A stretch of 64,000 bases of DNA from Chlorocebus sabaeus (GCF_047675955.1 NC_132927.1:64461702-64525701); one strand, 5' to 3'. Positions 51,053 to 62,530 are shown, counted from the first letter of the stretch. Numbers and translations are program-made. Notes: generated by a model from the letters alone, not told the origin.

Positions 51053-52788
51053 ATAGGCATAAAGGAAATCTTGAAGCAGGCTCTAAAGTATCCTACTAAC
51101 CCCTGGGAGTATCTTATAGGAAAAGAGAACTTTGTAACAGTGACTGTGGCCAGGATGAAAATATTAAATCTACAGAAAAAAGAAAGCCCAGAATGACATG
51201 GAAATTGATGCTAACTTGAAAGGCCAATGAACTCAACTTCTGTGAGTATGGGAATCCCTTCTGAAGGTTAAAAAAAATTCCTCGATCCCCACACAACAAT
51301 AGAACTTTTGGTACTAACTGATAGTGAGAAATACATACATATATATAGATATATATAAAGATACTATGAATTCAGGAATCACCCTTCAAAATGAACTGAA
51401 ATGAATCATTGATGGCAACCAAGCCCTCTACATACTTTTGGAAAAGGGCAGCACACATGTTAAGGAGACATATTGTTCATTTTGTCCACTGGCAATGCTT
51501 GAAGCACAAAAGGATTCTCTGATCCTTTAAAACGACACCTCAGGCTCCTAGGGGCCCACCACCTACAGGATGAAAACTACAGCTGTCTATGAACAGGAGC
51601 CTAAAACTCAGCATAAACTTCCAAGACATAGTGCAAAACCATTAGATCAAAACCATTATGATGCACAAATGCAGCTCCTCTCAGAAAATACAAAGCAATG
51701 CATTCTCCCCTAGAAATACAAAGTGCACTCCTAACAGGAATGCACATTTCCTGGGCTGGATGCAGTTCAGGAGAGTGCAGTTTGTTGGCAGCCCTTCCCT
51801 ACACGAAGTCATCAGAGCCTGCTCAGCATGGGCCTGCACATGCTTGTCACACTGTCACCTCCCAGGGGAGTTGGCTCTTTGGGGTGATGGTTCAGAACTC
51901 TGGCACACCTCTCAATAATGATATGTATTCTAAACATTTTCCCTTCCCTAAGGCAAAAAGTCATAAAGCTATCTAGAAAGTATCAATGACTACTGACATG
52001 CCAGTCATCTAAAACTTATCCTGCAGTGAACACATAGATCACGCAGCCAGCTCCGTGATGAGAACACTCAATTCAACAAGGGCACCTCTCAATTTTCAGG
52101 ATCCTAATTTGTTAAGTTCATTGCTTGCTTGGCTCACAGAAGTAACATGAGGCTAAATGTAAAAAGAAAAAAATATACACTGATAATTTCTTAAAAACAG
52201 TTCTCTATAAGAGAGCAAAAAAATAATATTTTATTAAATCAGCGCATTCCAGAGGAACCAAACTAACCTGGGAAAATTGGTGATAAAGCATGAACACAGG
52301 AAATCATCCACATATTATGCTGATTTTATAATACTAATAAAAATGTGATTGCTAATAGAATTCTTGCATTAAATTCATAACTCAAAAGCACCTGGAATCT
52401 TTAGATACAGTTTACCATGTTGTAGACCTAAAGCATCACTAGACTTTCACTAGCCCCAAAATGCAAAAATATAAAACCTTTTATTAATACTTAATAAAAC
52501 CCCTGGGATTCTAAGAAGTGACTATCTCTTCAATGAGCAAGACCTCACTGATAATGAATACCCATAAAATTTTCTAGACAGTTTCCTCTATCAGAGATGT
52601 TTTAAGAGTTTCAGAAGCCTTAGGGAATACCAGCAAAATCTGAAAGATACGAGGAAATAGCTACATGGCTCTTAAAAGGAAGAGATATTTAAGACTCCTT
52701 AACATAGCAGACCTTGAGTTTGGGACTGAGTTAAACCCCCAGTGGGAATTAAAATCTTGGTGGTGATGTTCTCAAACTCTATGCTCTT

Positions 52789-53115
52789 TTTATTTTACTT
52801 TATTTTATTTTGTTTTATTTTATTTTATTTTGAGACAGAGTTTCACTCTCGTTGCTCAGGCTGGAGTGCAATGGCACCAATCTCAGCTCACCACAACCTC
52901 TGCCTCCCGGGTTCAAGTGATTCTCCTGCCACAGCCTTCCCAAGTAGCTGGGATTACAGGCATGCACCATCACACCTGGGTAATTTTGTATTTTTAGTAG
53001 AGACGGGGTTTCTCCATGTTGATCAGGCTGGTCTTGAACTCCTGACCTCAGGTGATCCTCCCGTCTCAACCTCCCAAAGTGCTGGGATTACAGGCATGAG
53101 TCACCACACCAAACC
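52789..53115 (-). mobile_element. Alu, antisense, with a TTTTA-repeat tail
   Basis: A (TTTTA)n tail at 52789-52831 precedes 'gagacagagtttcactctcg', and the element ends near 'cacaccaaacc'. Perfect 11-base flanking repeats 'tctatgctctt' lie at 52778-52788 and 53118-53128. Confidence 0.97.
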
Positions 53116-53391
53116 ATTCTATGCTCTTAAAACCATCAAAGCAGAGCACTGAGGCACTCTGATGAATTCAGAAAAAGAAGAATGTTTTGGAGGACAAGGC
53201 CAGCTATCTCAGGGCACCAAGAGGCTTGGCTTAGAGCTGTGCATTTCCTCCTGTTTTTAACATTAAGCAGGTTGTACAAAGTGGAGCAATGGTGGAAGAA
53301 CAGAGTGGAGACTATCTTTGCCTGGCAACTGCTCTCGCAGAGGTGGGTCAAAACAAGTCAGTTATTGGTACAGTACAGGCCCCTCTTTTAA

Positions 53392-53440
53392 TAGGTTGGT
53401 GCAAAAGTAATTGTAGTTTTTGCCATTACTTTTAATGTCC
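53392..53440. mobile_element. Half of a MADE1 mariner-derived element
   Basis: 'taggttggtgcaaaagtaat' followed by 'gtttttgccattactttt' matches the left arm and loop start of the 80-bp MADE1 hairpin. The inverted right arm that should follow is absent. Confidence 0.9.
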
Positions 53441-53824
53441 TATAGTGATCTCAGATTATAAACCCATCTTTGTGTTAGTCACATAGCAGCAGACATGAGC
53501 AAGGGGACACCTAAATCTTAGATTAACCTCCAAAAGAAGAGAACACAAAGAAAGGGATGTTAGCTAATAATGAGCTGGTATTAGGGAGCTAAAGCAGGTA
53601 CATAAAGAATCAGAGGCTATGATGCAATTCAACACACTGAGAGAGGGCATAAAGTCGGCAAACTAAAACCCTTTTAAAGCAGATAAAGACAGGCCCAATA
53701 TCTTTCTCTCAACTAGCCATTTTTATCTATCCCCAGGTCTTACTAAATCTTTTTGTGAAGGCTCCTCTGAGCCATCACATGCTATGCCTACATTGCAAGA
53801 GAAAGAAGAAAGGATGTATAGTGG

Positions 53825-54055
53825 AATGACTAAGTCTATTCATGCACTCTGGGGCAGGAAGACCAGGTTTGGAATTCTAGCTCTGTCATTTATGGGCTGT
53901 GTGACCTTGGACAAGTCACAGAACCAGTCTAAGCATTCCGATCTCATAAAATTAAGAAACAATAATGATCTCTTTGGCAGGTTTACTGTATAGCTTACTC
54001 TAGGAAAAGCCCAGATAGCCCAGTATCTGGCACAATAAACCCTCAAAACAGATGA
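53825..54055 (+). repeat. MIR SINE relic
   Basis: 'ttatgggctgtgtgaccttg', 'gacaagtcacagaaccagtc', 'taaaattaagaaacaataat' and 'cagtatctggcacaataaac' follow MIR order. The LTR at 54061 sits at its 3' end. Confidence 0.8.
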
Positions 54056-54060
54056 GCGAC

Positions 54061-54428
54061 TCTATTAGTCCATTCTCACGCTGCTACAAAGAAATACTCG
54101 AGACTGGGTAATTTATAAAGAAACGGGGTTTAATTGACTCACAGTTCCGCATGGCCGAGGAAGCCTCAGGAAACTTACAATCATGGTGGAAGGCACCTCT
54201 TCACAGGATGGCAGGAGAGAGAACGAGTGTCAAGCAAAGGGGGAAAAGCCCCTTATAAAACCATCAGGTCTCATGAGAACTCACTCACTATTACAAGAGC
54301 AGCATGGGAATAATCTCCCCCATGATTCAATTACCTCCCACTGGGTCCCTCCCACAACACATGAGGATTATGGGAACTACAATTCAAGATGAGATTTGTG
54401 TGGGGACACAGCCAAACCATACATATCA
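54061..54428 (-). mobile_element. Solo MST-type MaLR LTR
   Basis: On the minus strand the element opens TGATATG and reads 'gtttggctgtgtccccacac', 'gggaggtaattgaatcatgg' and 'ggactaatag', the layout of a mammalian MaLR (MST/THE1-like) LTR. Perfect five-base flanking repeats 'gcgac' lie at 54056-54060 and 54429-54433. No internal region is attached, so it is a solo LTR. Confidence 0.92.
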
Positions 54429-54615
54429 GCGACCTATATCTAGACTTTGGTACCACAGGCCATAATACTCAGTATTATCTCAACAAAATCCTCTCAGACA
54501 AATGACAGACCCAAGGCTCCCTACAAAGGTTCCGGCATGCAGATGTTCATGAATAATTTCCCACCCCAAAATAACAATCAGATTCCCAGAAGTTACCTGT
54601 GATCAAAGTTTGCCA

Positions 54616-54618
54616 GGG

Positions 54619-54679
<61 letters not shown>

Positions 54680-54688
54680 AGAGAAAGC
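54616..54688. repeat. Homopurine GA tract
   Basis: Starts at a GGGGGGAAA run, has about 24 GA units and then GAAA units. It is unbroken purine for about 70 bases, followed by GCGAGAGCGAGAGAG. Confidence 0.95.
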
Positions 54689-55290
54689 GAGAGCGAGAGA
54701 GACTCTGTTAAAGCTACCTGGAAAATGTTTCAATGTTAAATGCTATCCAGGCAGTATTTTAAGTAGTTCTATTTTAGGCAATGTTTGACATCTTTACTGG
54801 GCATAGAAAAGAGTGAAGATGCACTTTAAAGCCACTGGAACATTCTATAGTGACCTCAGAAGACAACAGGAAACACCAAAGGGATACTGGCCAATTATTA
54901 AAGGTAAGCCAAGAAAGAAGAACCATACATTAGGTAAGTCCCTATGGGTCAGTTAAAGTTAGTGCTGAGATGGTTTGCCAGTGAAGAATAAGGGCAGAAC
55001 AATTTATCACTATGTGGACTCATCAGCGTCAAGTCTCCAAGCATTTTTGCCTTATTGGTGAGAAATGATCCGATTCCCAGAGTATAAAATCTCCAAAGCC
55101 CTCTTTAAGGACCCATCTGAGAGAGGAGAGTTCTGAGTCGGAATGGCACTAGCACTGAAAAACTGATTAGCACCAATGGTGGAGTCACCGGAGCGCGTGT
55201 GAAAGATTTGGACAGGGGACCAGGGCATGCACCTGGTAGTCTTTGGGGCGATTGTCCCCTTATATCCCAGTATAGCTGTGATCAAATTAA

Positions 55291-55492
55291 CTAGGGCAAT
55301 TTTGCCCCTGAGGGCACATTTAGTAATGTCTGGAGACATTTTAGCTGTCATAACTGTGGGCGGTGATGATGCTGGCATCAAGTGGGTAGAGGCCCAGGGA
55401 TGCCGCTACACATCTCACAATTCGCAGGACAACTCCCATGACAAAGAATTATCCAGACCAAAATGTCAATAGTATCGAGGCTGAGCAACCCT
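55291..55492 (+). mobile_element. MER5A-type hAT-Charlie remnant
   Basis: 'gggcaattttgcccctgagg', 'gtaatgtctggagacatttt', 'aagtgggtagaggcccaggg', 'acaaagaattatccagacca' and 'aatgtcaatagtatcgaggc' follow the MER5A order. The short open frames on both strands here (55227-55472 plus, 55052-55381 minus) are by-products. Confidence 0.9.
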
Positions 55493-55800
55493 ACATTACA
55501 TGAAGGGAGGAAAGAAGGAGCTGTCCATGGAAAAACTGTCATGGGCTGTCATTAAGAAATGTTGTGTAGTCTGTTTTGTGGATGTCACATATGTAGGTCA
55601 CCCCAAATGTACATTCTGGCCCTATCATTAAAGCTACACAAAATCTTAAACTAATTTGGAACAGACCTGGTTGATAAAGCTTTAAAATTATTTGCATTTT
55701 AAAATAATTACTTCCTACCTTCTTGCCTCTTAGGAAAAGGAAGAAAGCAATTGTTCACATTAAAACCAGGGTCTTTTCTCTGATAAAAAATAAACTCACA

Positions 55801-56090
55801 GCAGGGCATGGTGGCTCATGCCTGTGATCCCAGCACTTTGGGAGGCCAGTGGGCAGATCACAAGGTAAGAAGTTCGAGACCAGCCCGGCCAATATGCTGA
55901 AACCTCATCTCTACTAAAAATATACAAAAATTAGCCAGGCATGGTGGCATGCGCCTATAGCTGCAGCTACTCAGGAGGCTGAGGCAGGAGAGTCACTTGA
56001 ACCTGAGAGGCGGAGGTCGTAGTAAGCCGAGATTGTGCCACTGCCCTCCAGTCTGGGCAACAGAGTGAGACTCTGTCTCAATAAGCAAAT
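55801..56090 (+). mobile_element. Alu with perfect target-site duplication
   Basis: Starts 'gcagggcatggtggctcatg'. Perfect 13-base repeats 'aaataaactcaca' lie at 55788-55800 and 56091-56103. Confidence 0.97.
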
Positions 56091-56482
56091 AAATAAACTC
56101 ACATTATCATGTAACATTAATCCTACTGAGTTATTTCTTAGGAACTTATAATATGGTAAGTACTAGGGCAAGCATGACATAGAAGCAGATACTCGAGAGA
56201 CATATGGGCACTCGTAAACTAAAGTTCACCAATATTGTGTCTTTTCTACACTACTGAAAGATAGCCATTTCTTAACCTAAAGCCTCAGCCTACCACTCTG
56301 CCCTCCTCCCCTGCCTCTCTGGGCGCAATGCTGATGTGCATAGTCAAGACCCTTGAACCAATAGGTATTAGAAACTGTAGCTGAACCTACAACGCTGAAA
56401 ATAACACCCAGTTTCCAAAATAGGGATTTTGATCTGTTTGAAATAATAATTTTTATTTTTTTATTTTACTTAAAAAAAATTT

Positions 56483-56635
56483 TAGAGACAGGGCCCCATT
56501 CTGTTGCCCAAACTAGAGTACAGTGACGTGATCCTAGCTCACTGCAGTGTCAACCTCCTAGACCCAAGCAATCCTCACTCCTCAGCCTGCTGAGTGTCTA
56601 GGACTACAGGCACTCACCACCACACCCAAGTAATT

Positions 56636-56670
<35 letters not shown>

Positions 56671-57071
56671 AGACAGAGTTTCACTCGGTCACCCAGGCTG
56701 GAGTGCAGTAACACAATCTCGGCTCACCACAACCTCTGCCTCCCCGGTTCAAGCGATTCTCCTGCCTCAGCCTCCCAAGTAGCTAGAACTATAGGCACAC
56801 ACCACCATGCCAGGCTAACTTTTGTATTTTTAGTAGGAACAGGGTTTCATCATGTTGGCCAGGCTGGTCTCAAACTCCTGACCTCATGTGATCTGCCTGC
56901 CTCGTCCTCCCAAAGTGCTGGGATTACAGGTGTAAGCCATCGCACCTTTTTTCAGAGATGGGGGTCTCACTATGTTGCCCAGGCTGGTCTTGAACTCCTG
57001 GGCTTAAGTAATCCTTCTGTCTTGGCCCCCCAAAGAGCTGTGATTACAGACATGGACCACTGTGCCTGGCC
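56483..57071 (-). mobile_element. Old Alu, antisense, split by a younger Alu
   Basis: The right arm lies at 56483-56638 ('gagacagggccccattctgt' to 'accacacccaagtaatttga') and the left arm at 56947-57071 ('cagagatgggggtctcacta' to 'ccactgtgcctggcc'). The break is in the T-rich linker between the arms. Divergence is high, as expected for an old AluJ-like copy. Confidence 0.9.
56639..56946 (-). mobile_element. Inner Alu, antisense, nested in the older Alu
   Basis: A 31-base T run (56639-56669), then 'gagacagagtttcactcggt' to 'taagccatcgcacc'. It is complete and less diverged than the outer copy. Confidence 0.93.
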
Positions 57072-57944
57072 CTTGAAATAATAATTATTTTAAGTTAACC
57101 CTTTTGCTGCTGAATGCTAGCTCAAAGATGCGTTGGCAGAAACAGAAGCTTCCTGCCAATTGTGTTCTTAAAAGCCTCTCCTTGATCCATGCCAGGCACA
57201 TGGCAGATGCCTGCAGGAGTCTTTGGCCTCTGCCACATGCCCCTTTCTGGAATCTAAAGTGGTTGATCAGTCCGCTAATTTAACCTTATTAGCACTTTGA
57301 GATTGTCATCACTTCCATCTTACACATGTGGCCTGTTCTAAATTTTCCAAGTAATTTTGGCACTCGTAAGTCTAGGGTAATGTTTTATTACTTGTCAGTG
57401 ACACCCAGAATCATTTGGATCCATAAGCAAATAAACATTTCTGCCATATCCTTGGCGGGAAAAAAAAAAACAAAAAAAGAAAAAGAAAGAAAAAGGTGTC
57501 CCTTGGTTTTACAGGAAATATCAGAAAGCCTGCTGATCCGAGCCAGATAAAAACAAGCAGGTACTTCCTACCAGAGTCCAAAGTCCAGCTTGGAGCCAAG
57601 AAAATGAGAACGAGTCGAAAATTTGACTGGTTTTCCTACAGCATCCTATCAAGTGACAGTCAGCCTGGCCCAGCAAGACAGCTAGCCCACAGCAGGGGAC
57701 AAGAGGCTGCCTGCTTCCAAAACCTGCTTCAGAATCCAATGTCAGCCCTCCTTCATCCCAAATAAGCAGATATTTAGGATGCTAACTGCCCAGATATTTC
57801 CCTGGGAACTCAGGAAGAATTATTTTTACTTTGATTGGCATGGTATACTAAAATATTCTAAACTCCGCATTGGTTTCATAGTGTAGATTAATCTGACATT
57901 AATATTTTCAGCCCACCTAGAAGAGGTTAAGGCAGGATTAGTGG

Positions 57945-58060
57945 TTCTAATCCAGGTCCTACCACCAATTCACTGTGTGAATCCAGGCAAGTCACATCAT
58001 GGGCTGCATTTTCTCAGGTGTGAAATCTATGAGTCTCACAATAGTAGTATGCCCCCCAAA
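57945..58060 (+). repeat. MIR SINE fragment
   Basis: 'tctaatccaggtcctaccac', 'caattcactgtgtgaatcca' and 'ggcaagtcacatcatgggct' follow the MIR core. Confidence 0.65.
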
Positions 58061-58629
58061 GAGTGATGCACAAACGACCTGAAACTAAATTCCTGAAATG
58101 CTGGTCACCCTAGAGTGGGACCCACGAGTGCATCTTAAGAGCATATGTACATGACTACACTAGTGCTCACCAATTTTACCATCCACTACTATTCTTGGAG
58201 ATAAAAGAATGCATTCCAAACCCCCTTTGCAGTTACGAACAGGGCCTGGAAACTAGATCCAAGCCAATGGGCTCTACCTGAAGGACAACACTCTGAAGAG
58301 CCAGCATGCAGCGCTCAGTTCTTTCCCCTGCCCTACTAACCCCTGAGCCTGAGAAGCTGCCTGGGTTGCAGCAGATCTGGCAGGAGTGGGAATAAGCTGT
58401 TTGTGATAGGCTAGCTTATCCTGATTGATTCAAGGATCCCAACAGCCACCTAATTTATGGCAAGGAAGAGAGAAGACATCTTCTCTACGAGTGGTCTCTG
58501 TGGCTAGCAGTTAATTGACATCTATGTGAGACATTGTCATTTGCTTACTCCAACCTCTTTGCTAACGGAATTCTAATTTTGTTCATCACAGCAATGTGTT
58601 CAGCCCCAAGAGATGAAACATGATTCTTC

Positions 58630-58818
58630 TGCTCCTTAAGCATTGGAATCACCTGTAGAGCTTGGTAAACACAGATTGCTGAGCTCCAGCCCCACCCCCG
58701 CCACCACCACAACAAAGAATTTTCATTTCTAATGAGTTTCCAGTGGATGCCGATACTGATGGCCCAAGGGATACTGATGCCTAAGGTTGAGGGACCAAAC
58801 TTTGAGAATCACTGGTTT
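58630..58818. mobile_element. hAT-Charlie-like remnant
   Basis: 'cattggaatcacctgtagag', 'tccagccccaccccc' and the terminal 'ctttgagaatcactg' match the non-autonomous Charlie style (MER3/MER58 kind). I cannot fix the subfamily. Confidence 0.6.
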
Positions 58819-59601
58819 AAGTCCATCATGGCAATACTATCGTCCTTTGTCTGATAGTTCCTTTCCTATCCTCCCTTGCAGATGCTGATGTGATCTCATT
58901 CTGGTCAATGAGACAGAAGGGGAAATCTACAGGGTAACTTCTGGGAAAGATTTTTCTTCCATAAAAGGAGCCGATGTCAACACAATATTGAAAAAGAAGA
59001 AAAAATTTGGAGGACTGACACTAACTGGCTTTAAGACTTATTATAGAGTTAAATTAATCAAGACAGTATGATATTGGAGAAAGAATAGACAAATAGATCA
59101 ATGAACTAGAATAGAGAGCCCAAAATAGAACCACATAAATATAGTCTACTTATCTTTGACAAAGGAGCAAAGGCAATAACATGGAGAAAAAAATAGTGTT
59201 TTCAACAAACGGCACAGGAACAACTGAACACACACATGCAAAAAATATGGCTGTAGACACAAAGTTTACACCCTTCACAAAAATCAACTTAAAAATGATC
59301 ACATACCTACATGTAAAATGCAAAAGTGTAAAACCCCTGGAAGGTAACATAGGAAGAAATCTACATGACTTTGGGTGTGCCAATTACTTTTTAGATACAA
59401 CAACAAACACATGCTCCATGAAAGAAATAATTGATAAGCTGGACTTCATTAAAATTAAAACCTCTCCTCTGTTAAAGACACTACCAAGAGAATGAAAAGA
59501 TAAGCCACAGACTGGGAGAAAATATTTGCAAAGGATATACTTGATAAAGGATACAAAGGATATACTTGATAAAGGACTGTAATTCAAAATATATACCATA
59601 T

Positions 59602-59915
59602 GGCCGGGCACAGTGACTCACTCCTGTAATCCCAGCACTCTGGGAGGCAGAGGCAGGTAAATCACCTGAGGTCAGGAGTTCAAGACCAGATTGGCCAACA
59701 TAGTGAAACCAAGTCTCTACTAAAAATACAAAAATTAGCCAGACATAGTGGCACATGCCTGTAATCCCAGCTACTTGGGAGGCTGAGGCAGGAGAATCAC
59801 TTGAACCTGGAAGGCGGAGGTTACAGTGAGCCAAGATCACGCCACTGCACTCCAGCCTAGATGACAGAGCAAAGCTCTGTCTCAAAAATAATAATAATAA
59901 TAACAATAATAATAA
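59602..59915 (+). mobile_element. Alu nested in the L1
   Basis: Starts 'ggccgggcacagtgactcac' and ends in an A tail that has become an AAT repeat. The reverse-strand open frame across it is a read-through. Confidence 0.95.
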
Positions 59916-60532
59916 TACGCTATACATTAAAACTCAACAATAAGGAAACAAATAGCCCAATTAAAAACTAGGCCAAAGACTTTAACAGACATGTCACCAA
60001 AGAAGATATAAAGATGACAAGTAAGCATATGAAAAGATGTTCCACATTATACATCATCAGAGAAATGCAAATGAAAGCAAGACACCACTACACACTTAGA
60101 ATTGAGAAAATTTGAAAGACTGACAACAGCAAATGCTGATGAGGATGTAGAGCAACGGAACTGTCATTCATTGTTGGTGGAAGTACAAAATTGTATAGCC
60201 ACTTTGGAAGACAGTGTGGCAATATTCTTACCATGCAATCCAGTTATCACACATCTTGGTACTTAACCAAAGGAGTTGAAAACTTAAGTTCAACCAAATA
60301 ACCTGCGCACAGGTGTAATTCATAATTACTAAAACTTGGAAGCAAACAAGACGTCCTTCATTAGGTGAATGGATACATAAACTGTGATACACCCAGAAAA
60401 TGGAATATTATTCAGCACCCAGAAGAAATGGGCTACAAGCCATGAAAAGACACAGAGGAAATTTTAATCCATATTTAAGTGAAAGAAGCCAGTCTGAAAA
60501 TGCTACATACAGTATGATTTCAATTACACGAC

Positions 60533-60882
60533 TGTATTAGTTCATTTTCTTGCTGCTGATAAAGACATACCCGAAACTGGGAACAAAAAGAGGTTTAATT
60601 GGACTTACAGTTCCACATGGCTGGGGAGGCCTCAGAGTCATGGCGGGAGGTGAAAGGCACTTCTTACATGGTGGCAGCAAGAGAAAAATGAGGAAGAAGC
60701 AAAAGCAGAAACCCCTGATAAACCTATCAAATCTCATGAGGCTTATTCACTATCATGAGAATAGCACAGGAAAGACTGGCCCCCATGATTCAATTACCTC
60801 CCCCTGGGTCCCTCCCACAACACATGGGAATTCAGAGAGATACAAGTTGAGATTTGGGTGGGGACACAGCCAAAGTATATCA
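60533..60882 (-). mobile_element. Solo MST-type MaLR LTR nested in the L1
   Basis: On the minus strand it runs from TGATATACTTTGGCTGTG to CTAATACA. Flanks 'acgac' (60528-60532) and 'atgac' (60883-60887) match at 4 of 5 positions, a likely target-site duplication. The L1 3' end resumes directly after it. Confidence 0.92.
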
Positions 60883-61540
60883 ATGACATTCTGGAAAAGG
60901 CAAAACTATAATAAAAACATGAGCAGTTGTTGAAGGTTAGGAGAGCAGGATTGAAGAACAAGCAGGGTACAGAGGATTTTTAGGAGAGTGAAATATTATG
61001 TATGATACTATAATGGTAGATGCATGTCATTATAAATTTGTCCAAATTCGTAGACTCTACAACACCAAGAGTGAACCCTAATGTAAACTATGGACTCTAG
61101 GTGATAATGATGCATCAGTGTAGGTTCATAAATTGTAACAAATGTGCTAGTCTGGTGGGGGATATTGATAATGAGGGAGACTGTGCATGTGTGGGGGCAA
61201 GGGGTTATGGGATATCTCTGTACGTTCCTCTCTATTTTGCTGTGAATATGCAACTGCTCTAAAATAGAAAAATTTTAAGGGAGTTCCTTTTGTATTTCCT
61301 GATATGAGGTTGGGTGAAAACGTGCTATTTGGTCATGAAGCAGCCATCTTGCAATGTGAGTGACAAGTCTGAGGATGAAGAGTCACCATGCCAAGGAAAA
61401 CAGAGCAGAAAGAGGTAACAAATCTGGATACACCTGACATTGTGGAGCTGATAGCACAAGCCTGAGTCAATGTACCTCCAGGCTTCTTGCTATGTGAGAT
61501 AGGGTCCAAATTCTTAACCCACTGTTAATCAGTGTTGGGA

Positions 61541-62018
61541 CTGTGAAAATTGTCAGAATCAAAATGAGGTTACTTGTGTTTAAAACCCTGACAAACAGAG
61601 TCAGGGAAAGCCAGGAAGGAAGGGTTCTCATGCACAAATGCCTGATTACAAGAGCTATCATAAAAGACTGCAAAAACTACAACCTTGCACAAAACCCATC
61701 ACCGCCTTATGCAGAAAAGTATGTCTGCAAAGACATCTACCCAGCAACTGCCTGTCCAATCTTGGACTGGCATCACCCTTGTTATTGATCCTTGTACTCA
61801 AGGATAATTAGCTCAAAACAATTATGTAATCCTCCTCATTTTTCCTTTAAAAAGCCCCTTTATTTTCTTTTTCTTTTTCCTTTTTTTTTTTTTTGCTTTA
61901 CCTCCCTGAATGCACACATAGTTTAAACTGGCATGTATGTTACCACTGCAACACCCATTCCTAAGTAAATATCATTTTCTTTCAATAAGCCTCTCTCTGT
62001 ATGTTATTTAGGGAGACA
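61541..62018 (+). mobile_element. Diverged ERV LTR
   Basis: A 478-base unit opening TGTGAAAATTGTCAG and closing at GGGAGACA. It has a TTTAAAAAG box near 61848, a long pyrimidine tract at 61871-61895 and 'caataagcc' as a poly(A) signal near 61983. This is typical LTR architecture. The family is probably ERV1-like, but I am not sure of the name. Confidence 0.6.
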
Positions 62019-62459
62019 TAAATGGTGTCAGAAGTGGGATCAAAGTGAGTGCACCTTAAAGGAATGAGAGGTCCCTGGAACTGAGTGCAGTACTGACTGA
62101 GCCCTTTCTGCTCTCTGCTTCTGTTCACTGCTGCTTCTGTCTGGGTGACTCTCCTCTCAGATTCTCAGACTCCCTCCCTTTGGTGAGTTCTTTTTGGCTT
62201 TACATGTGATTTGATTTGGCTGAAAGGTGCCTTAAGTAAAGAATTTTTCATCCCTCTTGGGTCTATACGAGGGGTTTTTATTTGTTGGCAAGCACTTTCT
62301 GGTAGAAAAATATCCTTCTGCGTTGAGTACTCTGGTTTCTACAGAATTTACATTCTGTCTTAGTGGCATGTCTTTTCTGGTGAATTCACTTTTGGTTCTT
62401 TCTGTACATCTAGCTTAATATTTTATTCAGTCTGCACACCTGGCTTAAAAAATTTGTGT
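62019..62459 (+). mobile_element. ERV leader-like sequence downstream of the LTR
   Basis: Four bases after the LTR end comes 'tggtgtcagaagtgggat' (62023-62040), placed where a retroviral primer-binding site lies. Non-coding leader-like sequence follows. I see no gag frame, and the piece is lost before or at the Alu fragment at 62460. Confidence 0.5.
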
Positions 62460-62530
62460 GGCCTGGCATGGTGGGTCACGCCTATAATCCCAGCACTTTG
62501 GGAGGCCAAGGAGGGCGGATTGCCTGAGGT
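62460..62530 (+). mobile_element. Alu head fragment without 3' part
   Basis: 'ggcctggcatggtgggtcac' through 'tgggaggccaaggagggcgg' to 'tgcctgaggt', the first 71 bases of an Alu. It stops abruptly with no right arm and no A tail. Confidence 0.9.

Larger units (their letters stand above)
58985..61285 (+). mobile_element. Old L1 3' half with an Alu and an LTR nested in it
   Basis: From 'ctggctttaagacttattat' through 'tcaatgaactagaatagaga' and 'agatgttccacattatacat' to the 3' end 'aagagtgaaccctaatgtaa' and 'ggtgggggatattgataatg'. The sequence continues logically across the Alu (59602-59915) and the MST LTR (60533-60882). Part of ORF2 is decayed and cannot code. Confidence 0.88.

Noticed and set aside
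56635..57081. 148-residue plus-strand open frame with repeated SSWDYR-like peptide words
   Set aside because: It is the classic translation of antisense Alu and spans the nested Alu pair.
59481..59927. 148-residue minus-strand open frame
   Set aside because: Alu read-through extended into L1.
54061..60882. A single MaLR provirus bounded by two LTRs
   Set aside because: The two LTRs have different target-site duplications and the DNA between them is unrelated.
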